Positions 35,770 through 44,190 of a DNA stretch of 64,000 bases are shown here, one piece after another. The position numbers and the translations under genes were made by a program. The number at the start of each line of letters is the position of its first letter. The first letter of the stretch is position 1. The stretch comes from Salinisphaera sp040361255 (GTDB lineage: Bacteria > Pseudomonadota > Gammaproteobacteria > Nevskiales > Salinisphaeraceae): positions 30,401 through 94,400 of the forward strand of contig NZ_APNG01000017.1 of the NCBI RefSeq assembly GCF_040361255.1, read 5' to 3'. The notes under the pieces were generated by a model. The model worked only from the letters and a program-made list of their open reading frames with translations, was not told the DNA's origin and did no database searches.

Positions 35770-36102
35770 ATGAGTCAGTCCGACAAACCCAAGCCGACGG
35801 TGGAAGACGAAGGCGAGGCCGTTGTCGAAACCAGTCGGCCCAAAACCAAGCAGCCGCCGCTGTACAAGGTGGTCATGCACAACGACGATTTCACGCCGAT
35901 GGAATTCGTCGTTGAAGTCTTGATGACGTTTTTCAATCTCAACCGCGAGCAATCGGTACAGATCATGCTGACCGTTCATACGCGGGGCAAGGCGGTGGCT
36001 GGTACGTTTACGGCTCAGATAGCCGAGACCAAGGTGGCGATGGTCAACGATCACGCACGCGCCCACCAGCACCCGCTGTTGTGTACTATGGAAAAAGCCT
36101 GA
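35770..36102 (+). CDS. clpS: ATP-dependent Clp protease adaptor ClpS
   Basis: A 110-residue adaptor that hands N-degron substrates to ClpA. After a disordered acidic N-terminus, the fold begins PPLYKVVMHNDDFTPMEFVV. The N-degron pocket residues (HNDDFTPM) and the ClpA-contact helix with HTRGKAVAGTF are conserved. The clpA gene follows 61 bases later, the usual arrangement. Confidence 0.95.
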   Translation: MSQSDKPKPTVEDEGEAVVETSRPKTKQPPLYKVVMHNDDFTPMEFVVEVLMTFFNLNREQSVQIMLTVHTRGKAVAGTFTAQIAETKVAMVNDHARAHQHPLLCTMEKA

Positions 36103-36139
36103 TTTTCGAACCACTCACGGGACACGATCAGGCCTCAAT

Positions 36140-36153
36140 CGAACCAAGGTTCG
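36140..36153 (+). other. Palindrome next to the clpA ribosome-binding site
   Basis: CGAACC-AA-GGTTCG forms a six-base-pair hairpin whose last base begins the probable Shine-Dalgarno GGGGA of clpA (ATG at 36164). It may tune clpA translation. Short and unproven. Confidence 0.35.
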
Positions 36154-36163
36154 GGGACGCAAA

Positions 36164-38425
36164 ATGCTGAGCCAGGAACTTCAAACCGCTCTGGACGCTG
36201 CCTTCATGGTGGCGCGACGCCAGCACCACGAAATGCTGACCGTCGAACATCTGCTGATGTCGCTGCTGGACAACCCGGCGGTGGCCGAGGTGCTGGAAGC
36301 GGTCAGCGCGGATATTTCGCGCCTGGAACGCGAACTCAAAAGCTATATCGATACCCACGTGCCGGTCGTGCCCGCCGGCGAAGATCACGAAGTCCAGCCC
36401 ACGCTGGGTTTTCAGCGCGTGCTTCAGCGTGCGGTCTATCACGTGCAGTCGTCGGGCAAGAAAGAGGTGACCGTGGTCAATGTGCTGATCGCGATCTTCT
36501 CCGAACAGGAATCCCATGCCGTCTATTTGCTCAATGAGCAGGATGTGACCCGGCTGGACGTGGTCAATTACGTCTCCCACGGCGTGTCGAAATCCGGTAG
36601 CGAAGGCGAGCAGGCCGGCCCGAGCACGGAAAAGGCCGCCGAAGAAGGCGGCGAAGCCGGCAAATCCCCGCTCGAACAGTATGCGACCAATCTCAATCGC
36701 AAAGCGGCCGAAGGCGATGTCGACCCGCTGATCGGTCGCGATCACGAAATCGAACGCGTGGTCCAGACGCTGTGCCGGCGGCGCAAGAACAATCCGTTGC
36801 TGGTCGGCGAAGCCGGCGTGGGCAAGACCGCGATTGCGGAAGGCCTGGCACGCATGATCGTCGATGGCGAAGTGCCCGACGTACTGGGCAAGAGCGTGAT
36901 CTATGCGCTCGATCTGGGCGCATTGATCGCGGGCACCAAATACCGCGGCGATTTCGAAAAGCGCCTAAAGGGCGTGCTCGCCGAACTGGAAAAACAGGAT
37001 GGCGCGGTACTGTTCATCGACGAGATCCACACCATCATCGGCGCCGGCGCGGCCTCGGGCGGCGTGATGGACGCCTCGAATCTGCTCAAGCCGAAACTGG
37101 CATCCGGCGAGTTGCGCTGCATGGGCGCGACCACCTATCAGGAATTCCGGGGTGTGTTCGAAAAGGATCGTGCGCTTGCGCGCCGCTTCCAGAAGATCGA
37201 CGTGCCCGAGCCGAGCGTGGCCGATACCGTGCAGATTCTGCGCGGACTCAAGAATCGCTTCGAGGAACACCATCAGGTGCGCTATACCCAGCCGGCGCTG
37301 GAAGCTGCGGCCGAACTGTCGGCACGCCATATCAATGATCGGCATCTGCCGGACAAGGCCATCGACGTAATCGACGAGGCCGGTGCCCGGCTGCGCCTGC
37401 GGCCCTCGGGCAAGAAGCGCAAGACCGTCCAGGTACGCGATATCGAGGACATGGTCTCGCGGATCGCCCGGATTCCGTCCAAGACCGTGTCGCGCGACGA
37501 TCGCGATGTGCTCAAGACGCTCGAACGCGATCTCAAGCTCGTGATCTTCGGCCAGGACGAAGCGGTCACCTCGCTTGCCAGTGCGATCAAGATGTCGCGC
37601 TCGGGGCTGGATAACCGCGACAAGCCGATCGGTTCGTTCCTGTTTGCCGGCCCGACCGGCGTGGGCAAGACCGAGGTCACCCGTCAGCTGGCCCTGCATC
37701 TGGGCGTGGAACTGGTGCGCTTCGACATGTCCGAATACATGGAACGCCATACCGTGTCGCGTCTGATCGGCGCGCCGCCGGGCTATGTCGGTTACGACCA
37801 GGGCGGTCTGCTCACCGAAGCGGTCAACAAGCAGCCGCATTCGGTGGTACTGCTCGACGAAATCGAGAAAGCCCATCCGGATATCTTCAACCTGCTGCTG
37901 CAGGTGATGGATCACGGCAAGCTTACCGACAACAACGGACGCGAGGCGGATTTCCGCAACGTGATTCTGGTAATGACGACCAACGCGGGCGCCGAGGCCA
38001 TGGCCAGCCGCGGCATCGGTTTCAATCCGAGCGACAGCAGCTCGGACGGCATGGAAGCGATCCGCCGTGGCTTTACACCCGAGTTCCGCAACCGGCTGGA
38101 CTCGATCATCCAGTTCCAGCCGTTACAGGGCGAAGTCATCGAGCGGGTGGTCGACAAGTTCATCCTCCAGCTGGAAGCCCAGCTCGAAGCACGCGGCGTT
38201 GGCCTGACGGTCGAAGCCGAGGCACGGAGCTGGCTGGCCGAGCGCGGCTACGATGTGAAAATGGGCGCACGGCCAATGGCCCGCGTCATCCAGGATCACA
38301 TCAAGAAGCCGCTGGCCGAAGAGCTGCTGTTCGGCCGACTGGCCAATGGCGGTCAGGTGGTGGTTCGCGTCAACGACGATGCGATCGAACTCGATATCTC
38401 GTCGCGGGAAACGGCCGAGGCCTGA
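36164..38425 (+). CDS. clpA: ATP-dependent Clp protease ATP-binding subunit ClpA
   Basis: A 753-residue AAA+ unfoldase that feeds ClpP. The Clp_N domain begins MLSQELQTALDAAFMVARRQ. The first AAA module has Walker A GEAGVGKTAIAEGLA (about residue 217) and LFIDEIHTIIGAGAASGG; the second has GPTGVGKTEVTRQLA (about 500) and VVLLDEIEKAHPD. The loop RGIGFNPSDS carries IGF, the ClpP-docking tripeptide. ClpP is not in the window. Confidence 0.96.
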   Translation: MLSQELQTALDAAFMVARRQHHEMLTVEHLLMSLLDNPAVAEVLEAVSADISRLERELKSYIDTHVPVVPAGEDHEVQPTLGFQRVLQRAVYHVQSSGKKEVTVVNVLIAIFSEQESHAVYLLNEQDVTRLDVVNYVSHGVSKSGSEGEQAGPSTEKAAEEGGEAGKSPLEQYATNLNRKAAEGDVDPLIGRDHEIERVVQTLCRRRKNNPLLVGEAGVGKTAIAEGLARMIVDGEVPDVLGKSVIYALDLGALIAGTKYRGDFEKRLKGVLAELEKQDGAVLFIDEIHTIIGAGAASGGVMDASNLLKPKLASGELRCMGATTYQEFRGVFEKDRALARRFQKIDVPEPSVADTVQILRGLKNRFEEHHQVRYTQPALEAAAELSARHINDRHLPDKAIDVIDEAGARLRLRPSGKKRKTVQVRDIEDMVSRIARIPSKTVSRDDRDVLKTLERDLKLVIFGQDEAVTSLASAIKMSRSGLDNRDKPIGSFLFAGPTGVGKTEVTRQLALHLGVELVRFDMSEYMERHTVSRLIGAPPGYVGYDQGGLLTEAVNKQPHSVVLLDEIEKAHPDIFNLLLQVMDHGKLTDNNGREADFRNVILVMTTNAGAEAMASRGIGFNPSDSSSDGMEAIRRGFTPEFRNRLDSIIQFQPLQGEVIERVVDKFILQLEAQLEARGVGLTVEAEARSWLAERGYDVKMGARPMARVIQDHIKKPLAEELLFGRLANGGQVVVRVNDDAIELDISSRETAEA

Positions 38426-38459
38426 TCCAGCGCGCGAACGAACCTTAATAAAGTGTTGT

Positions 38460-38488
38460 AAGGCCCGGTTCTACCGGGCCTTTTTTTT
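38460..38488 (+). terminator. Strong intrinsic terminator after clpA
   Basis: A perfect ten-base-pair stem AAGGCCCGGT / ACCGGGCCTT with a TCT loop, followed by further T residues, 35 bases after the clpA stop. Confidence 0.92.
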
Positions 38489-38522
38489 ATAGTATGGGCG
38501 ATCGCTCGGGAAGAGCATACTT

Positions 38523-38670
38523 GTCCGCGAATGAACGCGAATTAACGCAAATAAGTTGGTTAAGCGGGCATTGGCTTCACTGTTTCAGCGTGCTTCTCAA
38601 GGCGATACTTATCGCCGTATGTAGCGGTTCATCTTTCCAAATTCGCGTTTATTGGCGTTCATTTGCGGAC
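38523..38670. repeat. Inverted pair of CGCGAATnAA-type intergenic repeats
   Basis: The left arm (38523-38554, beginning GTCCGCGAATGAACGCGAAT) and the reverse complement of the right arm (38639-38670, GTCCGCAAATGAACGCCAAT) differ at only four of about 30 bases. Each arm consists of three units with a 10-base period (CGCGAATGAA, CGCGAATTAA, CGCAAATAAG). A transcript could fold the arms together. More copies lie at 44349-44381 and, degenerate, near 44466. Confidence 0.75.
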
Positions 38671-38856
38671 TGATTCGACTTGATATGCGCTCGCGACCCG
38701 CTGCCAGAACCAATGATGGTAATCCGGTTTTCGGCTTAGGATAAATAGATATTACAAGCGCTTAGGATCCGATCATGATGTGTCGCTTCATGTAGAAGCG
38801 TTTTCCCATTCCATGAATGACCGTGATCCATAAAGACAATGCTTGCGTTTTAAGCT

Positions 38857-38889
38857 AGAAAAATTGCCAAATACATTCAATAAGGCAAT
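38857..38889 (-). terminator. Possible terminator of the imuA-imuB-dnaE2 operon
   Basis: On the minus strand, just past the dnaE2 stop, ATTGCC pairs with GGCAAT across a 15-base loop and is followed by TTTTT. The stem is short. Confidence 0.5.
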
Positions 38890-38893
38890 GGTT

Positions 38894-41800
38894 TCAATGG
38901 AAATCGCGGGATCGCGTGGTGAGTTTTCCGAGCCGGGCGCTGTCGTCGACGATATGCCGGGCCACGCAATGGGTCACCGGGCCCTGGCGCTGCATGATGC
39001 CGTTGACGCGTAGCAACCGGGCACTGGTGACGGCTACGCGATAGCGCGCCAGCAGATCGCGATGCACGACCACGTTCACGCAGCCGGTTTCGTCTTCGAG
39101 GGTGACGAAAGTCGTGCCCTTGGCGCTGCCGGGACGCTGGCGAATGGTGACCAGACCGGCGACATGGGCGGGTCGGCTGTCGGCCAGGTCGTTGAAATCG
39201 CGGGCCGTCAGCACGCCCTGACGTGTCAGCGCGGCACGCAACAACGCCAGTGGATGGCGGCGCAGGGTCAGGGCCGTACTGGCATAGTCGGCCACGATTT
39301 CGTGGCCTTCTTGGGGTTCGGGCAGTACGACGTCGGGTTCGCTGGGTTCGATGCCGGCAAACAGATCGCCATGGGCACGGGCGCCTGCGATTTGCCATTG
39401 CGCCTGATGACGATGGCCGGCCAGCGCGCGTAGCGCATCGGCGCGGGCCAGGGCATCTCGCGCGCGACGATCCAGGTTGGCGCGCTCCACCAGATCCGGA
39501 ATCTGGCTGAACGCGCGTGCCTGACGCGCGGCCACGATTCGTGCGCCGGCCTCGGGGGACAAACCCTTGACCAGGCGCAGGCCGAGCCGTAGTGCAATAC
39601 GGCCCGTGGGCTCGTTTTCGAGCGTGCAATCCCAGTTCGAGTGACAGACATCGACCGCACGTACGTCCACACTGTGGCGCTTGAGGTCGGCCACGATCTG
39701 GGCCGGGGCATAGAAGCCCATGGGCTGGCTGTTGATCAACGCGGCCGCAAAGGCCGCGGGATAGTGGCATTTGATATACGAAGAGACGTAGACCAGCAGG
39801 GCAAAACTCACGGCATGGGATTCGGGAAAACCATAGCTGCCGAAGCCTTTGATCTGTTCGAAGATGCGATCGGCGAATTCCTCGGCATAGCCGTTGGCGC
39901 GCATGCCGCTTTTCAAGCGTTCGCGCCAGGGTTCGAGCCCGCCTTTTCTCTTCCAGGCCGCCATCGAGCGCCGCAGGCCGTCGGCTTCGCCGGCACTGAA
40001 ATCGGCCGCGACCATGGCGATCTTCATTACCTGTTCCTGGAAGATCGGTACGCCGTGGGTGCGTTCGAGCACGCTGCGCAAGGCTTCGCTGGGGTAGTGA
40101 ATCTCGTCGGGTTTTTTCTCGCGATTGAGCAGATAGGGATGAACCATGCCGCCCTGGATGGGGCCCGGGCGTACGATCGCGACCTCGACCACGAGATCGA
40201 AAAACCGTTGCGGACGCAGCCGCGGCAGCATGGTCATCTGCGCACGGGATTCGATCTGGAATACGCCGATGGTGTCGGCCGCCGAGATCATGTCGTAGGT
40301 GGGCTTGTCCTTGCCGGGGATGGTGGCCATGGTCAGTCGACGATCGTAATGACGTTCGATGAAGGCGAAGCAACGGCGCAGACAACTGAGCATACCGAGC
40401 GCGAGCACGTCGATTTTCATCAGTCCGACCGCTTCCAGATCGTCCTTGTCCCACTGGATGATGGTGCGATCGGGCATGGCCGCTTTTTCGACCGGTACCA
40501 GTTGTTCCAGCGGTACGTCGGAGAGCACGAAACCGCCAACATGCTGGGATAGATGACGCGGAAAGCCGATGAGCGTATCCACCAGCATCAGGATGCGTTC
40601 CAGATCGTGGTTGTCGATATCCATACCGCGTTCGTCGAGCTGGGCGGCCAGGCTGCCGTCGTCGCTGCGCCGTGACAGCGCGCCGGCGAGGGTATCGATC
40701 TGGTCGACGCTCAGGCCCATGGCGCGGCCGACATCGCGCATGGCGCTGCGCGGCCGGTAATGGATGACGGTGGCCGCAAGCGCGGCCCGCTGGCGGCCGT
40801 ATTTGCGATAGATGTACTGGATGATTTCTTCGCGGCGTTCGTGCTCGAAGTCGACATCGATATCCGGTGGTTCGTTGCGTTCGTGCGAGATGAAGCGCTC
40901 GAAGAGCATGTCGTGGCGCAGCGGGTCCACTTCGGTGATGCCCAGACAGAAACACACCACCGAATTGGCGGCCGAGCCGCGCCCCTGGCAGAGAATGCCG
41001 CGTCGGTTGGCCTCTTCGACGATGTCGTGCACGGTCAGAAAATAATGCGGATAGTTCTTTTGCTCGATCAGCGCGAGTTCGTGCGCGATCTGTTTGCGTA
41101 TGGCGGTATTCGGGCCTTCGGGCCAGCGTCTGCGACAGCCTTTGTCCACGAGCGCGCGCAGATGATCGAGTGCGGTCCGGCCCTGGGGCACCACTTCGGA
41201 TGGATAGTCGTAGCGGATCTCGCGCAGGGAAAAACGGCAATCGGCGGCGATACGCAATGTCGCAGCCAGCGTGTGTTCGGGATAGAGCGCGGCCAGCGTC
41301 GAGCGCGGGCGCAGATAGCGTTCGCCGTTGGCGAACAGGGCCTGGCCGGCGTTGTGTACGGTTGTGCCCAGGCGCAGGGCGGTAAATACATCCTGTAGCG
41401 CCCGCCGGGCACGCCGGTGCATGTGCACATCGCCGACCGCGACCAGCGCCAGTCCGTAGTGAGCCCGCAATTCATCGAGACGCCGGTAGTGGGAGCGATC
41501 GCCGGCGCGCCGGTGCAGGGCCAGGGCAATATGCGTTTTGCGCGGGTAGGTGGTAGCCAGCCAGCCCAGCAGTGCATGCAGCGCAGGTGTGGGCGAACAG
41601 TCGTAATCGGGCAATACGAGTATCCGGCAGTCGGAGAGCGTAGCCGCCTGCAGATCGGCCAGACCGATACGGTAATGGCCCTTGGCCACGCGCTGGCGGG
41701 CATCGGTGATCAGACGACACAGGCGTGTATAACCGTTGCGATTGCGTACCAGCAGGATCACGGTCACGCCCTCGTCGAGGGTGAAACGGCTGCCCAGAAT

Positions 41801-41992
41801 CAGATCAATGCCACAGGCTTCGGCGCTTTGCAGGGCGCGTACCGCCCCGGCCAGGCTGCATTCATCGGTGAGTGCAATCGCCTGGTAACCGAGTTCGGCG
41901 GCATGGGCGACCAGTTCCTCGGGCGTGGAGGCGCCGCGCTGGAACGAAAACGCACTCACGCAACACAGCTCGGCATAGCCGAGCGCGCTCAT
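38894..41992 (-). CDS. dnaE2: Error-prone DNA polymerase DnaE2 (ImuC)
   Basis: A 1032-residue C-family polymerase of the DnaE2/ImuC type, used in SOS mutagenesis. The N-terminal PHP domain is seen in YAELCCVSAFSFQRGAS and ALTDECSLAGAVRA. The catalytic acidic pair lies in EPPDIDVDFEHERREE (about residue 378) with the third Asp in VGLMKIDVLALGML. YGFPESHAVSFALLVY and the C-terminal OB domain (VAGLVTIRQRPGSAKG) follow. ATG 41992 (MSALGYAELC) overlaps the imuB stop by four bases. The longer open frame upstream merely shadows imuB. Confidence 0.95.
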   Translation of the reverse strand: MSALGYAELCCVSAFSFQRGASTPEELVAHAAELGYQAIALTDECSLAGAVRALQSAEACGIDLILGSRFTLDEGVTVILLVRNRNGYTRLCRLITDARQRVAKGHYRIGLADLQAATLSDCRILVLPDYDCSPTPALHALLGWLATTYPRKTHIALALHRRAGDRSHYRRLDELRAHYGLALVAVGDVHMHRRARRALQDVFTALRLGTTVHNAGQALFANGERYLRPRSTLAALYPEHTLAATLRIAADCRFSLREIRYDYPSEVVPQGRTALDHLRALVDKGCRRRWPEGPNTAIRKQIAHELALIEQKNYPHYFLTVHDIVEEANRRGILCQGRGSAANSVVCFCLGITEVDPLRHDMLFERFISHERNEPPDIDVDFEHERREEIIQYIYRKYGRQRAALAATVIHYRPRSAMRDVGRAMGLSVDQIDTLAGALSRRSDDGSLAAQLDERGMDIDNHDLERILMLVDTLIGFPRHLSQHVGGFVLSDVPLEQLVPVEKAAMPDRTIIQWDKDDLEAVGLMKIDVLALGMLSCLRRCFAFIERHYDRRLTMATIPGKDKPTYDMISAADTIGVFQIESRAQMTMLPRLRPQRFFDLVVEVAIVRPGPIQGGMVHPYLLNREKKPDEIHYPSEALRSVLERTHGVPIFQEQVMKIAMVAADFSAGEADGLRRSMAAWKRKGGLEPWRERLKSGMRANGYAEEFADRIFEQIKGFGSYGFPESHAVSFALLVYVSSYIKCHYPAAFAAALINSQPMGFYAPAQIVADLKRHSVDVRAVDVCHSNWDCTLENEPTGRIALRLGLRLVKGLSPEAGARIVAARQARAFSQIPDLVERANLDRRARDALARADALRALAGHRHQAQWQIAGARAHGDLFAGIEPSEPDVVLPEPQEGHEIVADYASTALTLRRHPLALLRAALTRQGVLTARDFNDLADSRPAHVAGLVTIRQRPGSAKGTTFVTLEDETGCVNVVVHRDLLARYRVAVTSARLLRVNGIMQRQGPVTHCVARHIVDDSARLGKLTTRSRDFH

Positions 41993-43419
41993 CCGAACAG
42001 CCCGTGCAGGTAATAAACAGGGGCATCGCCGTGCTGGGCATGGGCGAGATCGCGATAAACCCAGAGCAGGCGCCCCTGGCCATCGCGGGCGCGAAAATAA
42101 TCGCGCCGGATACTGTGCTGCCACCAGCCGGTTTCGATACGTTCCGGGCCGGCGATCAGGGTTAGATCGGCCGGGGCGCGTTCGGGCGCGTCGAGCAGCC
42201 ACATCGGGCGTGGGGCCGTGGTCGGCGTATGGGCCGGCGCCGGTCGGTCGTGGCGCGCGCTGGCCTGTTCGGGGCGATGATCGTCTAGCGCATACAGCCA
42301 GCCGACCGCGTCGTGACCCAGCCGCGCCCGCAACCGATCGAGCACAGCCGGCCATTGTTCGATGCCGGCGGCGTCGGTATCGCGCCAGAGGCTGTTCTGG
42401 TCGTATTCGAAACGCCGCAGCCGGTCGCTGGCGACCGCGATTTCGAGCACCGGCGCGGCCAGCGTGACCCGAGCCAGGCGTTCGTTGGCCACGCGCTCGA
42501 GATGGGCGGCGTCACGCGCGGGGGCGGCCAGGCGTAGCAGCAGGCGCGTGGGCGGCAGATCGTCGTGGATGAGCTTGAGTTGCAGGGTCTGGATCGTGGC
42601 ATCCGCGCCCTGCAGAAAGGCAGCCAGTTCGGCGAATACACGTCGCAGCACGAAGACCAGCCCCTGGGTGGTTTCGACCGCGCCGGTGAGTTCGTGGCGC
42701 GTACCGTAACGCTGCGGCAGGGTATAGAAATCCAGACCATGCGGTCGGTGCCCGCGTAGACATTCCAGCGCTTCCAGCGTGGGCTTGCCATAGCGACGCA
42801 CCAGTGTGGATGGCGGCAGGGCCAGCAGTTCGCCGGCCTGGCGCAGCCCGCTGGCCTTGAGCGATAGCGTGGTCTGGCCATCAAGATCCAGACAGGCCAG
42901 CGGCAGCCTGGCCAGGCCTTGTTTGCGATGTTCCTGTGATGGCGCCCGCGCGAAGGCCAGGGCGGCATGCGGGCTGTCGCCCACGCCCAGGGTATAGCGA
43001 TAGCCCATGCGATCGAGATCGGCACGCACGCGTTCGAGCAGGCATCGGCGCCCGCCGAACAGACGCAGGCTGGCGCCAATTTCGAATACCACCCGCGCGC
43101 ATTCGATCCGCTCGCTGGCCCGGGCAATATGCACCTGACTGCTGTAATGCCAGGCCCAGCCGCCCAGGCGTTCGAGCGCGGCGACTTCGCCGGCGATATG
43201 GCGTGTCAGCACACGCGCATCGGGCAGGCGCATACGTGCATCGGCCAGCAGCATGCCGCGCTGAATGCCCTGTTCGAGCGCTGCCGTGCCGGCGGCCACG
43301 ACATGGCGTTTGCCGCGCTGTTCAGCCACCACCAGCGTCGGGCTTGTGCCCGGCTGCTGGTTAGTGGCCTCGGCGCGGCTATCGAGCGCCCAGTGGGGGA
43401 AACGAAGCGCGAGCCACAT
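41989..43419 (-). CDS. imuB: ImuB, catalytically inactive Y-family polymerase-like protein
   Basis: A 476-residue DinB/UmuC-like protein acting as the hub of the ImuA-ImuB-DnaE2 mutasome, normally binding the beta clamp. The N-terminus MWLALRFPHWALD is typical, but the acidic triad of active Y-family polymerases is not evident (the palm segment reads ARVVFEIGASLRLFGG). It ends with the DYFRARDGQGRLLWVYRDL region common to ImuB. I chose ATG 43419 because of the family N-terminus and a GGAC upstream; ATG 43428 would add three residues. It overlaps imuA by about 40 bases. Confidence 0.93.
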   Translation of the reverse strand: MWLALRFPHWALDSRAEATNQQPGTSPTLVVAEQRGKRHVVAAGTAALEQGIQRGMLLADARMRLPDARVLTRHIAGEVAALERLGGWAWHYSSQVHIARASERIECARVVFEIGASLRLFGGRRCLLERVRADLDRMGYRYTLGVGDSPHAALAFARAPSQEHRKQGLARLPLACLDLDGQTTLSLKASGLRQAGELLALPPSTLVRRYGKPTLEALECLRGHRPHGLDFYTLPQRYGTRHELTGAVETTQGLVFVLRRVFAELAAFLQGADATIQTLQLKLIHDDLPPTRLLLRLAAPARDAAHLERVANERLARVTLAAPVLEIAVASDRLRRFEYDQNSLWRDTDAAGIEQWPAVLDRLRARLGHDAVGWLYALDDHRPEQASARHDRPAPAHTPTTAPRPMWLLDAPERAPADLTLIAGPERIETGWWQHSIRRDYFRARDGQGRLLWVYRDLAHAQHGDAPVYYLHGLFG

Positions 43420-44170
43420 GGCGTCCATGCTCGGGGTCGGGAATATCGTTGTCGGCCGCGGCACGCAGCGCTGCCAGATCGGCGTGCGTGTCGGCGAATC
43501 GCCATACGGTTTCGCTATCGGGTTGCAGGCCGGTCAGACGCGCGCCCCCCGGGCCACGGCATTTGAGTATCTCGATACGCTGGCCGTCGCGCCCGGCAGT
43601 AATCGCCAGACGCAGGGCCGCCGGCGAGCGTTCGGCCGCTGCCCGGATCGGGCGATAGACAAAAACCGGGCAGACTGCTTTTTCGGCGGCCAGCTGCAGA
43701 CGGCGCAGGGCCGTGGTATCGAAACGATCGCCCCAGACGACGAAGCCGGTAAAAGCATGGGCATGGGCCATCTGTTCCACACACCAGACTTTTTCGCTCT
43801 CATCGCGACAGCGCACGAGGGGCAGGCGTGCACAGTCGATACCGGCCTGGGCCAGTGCGGGGGCATGCAGCGTGGCCGGCGGGGCGATGAAGGCGAGCTG
43901 ACGTTTGGGTTGTTCGGCCATGCGGCGGGCCAGAGCCTGTAACAGCAGGCTCAGTTCGCCCAGCCCGGCGTCCTGGCATAGCAGTTCGGTGACCGCGCCG
44001 ATCGGGTAACCGCTGCCAGGCAGTTGCGCATCGAGTGCCGACCAGCCGGTCGACAGCGCTGGCAGTTCGGCCTGGCGTGTGGCGCGGTGGACGCCAAAAC
44101 GCTGCCAGTAGGCTTCATGTTCGGCCAGGCGCTGGGCGCGTGGGTCGGTCGAGGTGTGTTGCGTGTTCAT
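43379..44170 (-). CDS. imuA: ImuA, SOS cell-division/mutagenesis accessory protein (RecA-like fold)
   Basis: A 263-residue ImuA protein, distantly related to RecA/SulA-type domains. LSTGWSALDAQLPGSGYPIGAVTEL is the family's RecA-like start; the Walker A lysine is not retained (CQDAGLGELSLL). It is the first gene of the mutasome operon imuA-imuB-dnaE2. The ATG lies directly beside a LexA box with no space for a Shine-Dalgarno sequence, so the mRNA may be leaderless. Confidence 0.92.
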   Translation of the reverse strand: MNTQHTSTDPRAQRLAEHEAYWQRFGVHRATRQAELPALSTGWSALDAQLPGSGYPIGAVTELLCQDAGLGELSLLLQALARRMAEQPKRQLAFIAPPATLHAPALAQAGIDCARLPLVRCRDESEKVWCVEQMAHAHAFTGFVVWGDRFDTTALRRLQLAAEKAVCPVFVYRPIRAAAERSPAALRLAITAGRDGQRIEILKCRGPGGARLTGLQPDSETVWRFADTHADLAALRAAADNDIPDPEHGRHVARASFPPLGAR

Positions 44171-44190
44171 AACTGTATTTATATACAGTT
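44171..44190 (-). promoter_or_regulatory. LexA (SOS) box overlapping the imuA promoter
   Basis: AACTGTATTTATATACAGTT is a near-perfect match to the E. coli LexA operator (CTG-N10-CAG with an AT-rich centre). On the minus strand it contains TATAAA as a -10. A TAGCCA stands 17 bases upstream as a possible -35, and the predicted start of transcription falls on or next to the imuA ATG. Confidence 0.92.

Larger units (their letters stand above)
38489..38893. other. Repeat-containing, AT-richer gap without genes
   Basis: About 400 bases between the clpA terminator and the end of dnaE2. It holds an inverted pair of CGCGAAT repeats (listed separately), a small hairpin GGCGAT-ACTT-ATCGCC at 38601-38616, and from about 38690 a stretch clearly AT-richer than the window. 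A hairpin CGCTTC-ATGTA-GAAGCG at 38784-38800 is followed by TTTT. No convincing protein frame. Confidence 0.6.

Noticed and set aside
38523..38670. CRISPR-like array
   Set aside because: The units are 10-bp periodic and arranged as an inverted pair, with no constant repeat and spacer pattern and no cas genes nearby.
41993..42355. Extension of the dnaE2 frame upstream of 41992
   Set aside because: It overlaps conserved imuB sequence, and the ATGA junction gives a normal DnaE2 N-terminus.
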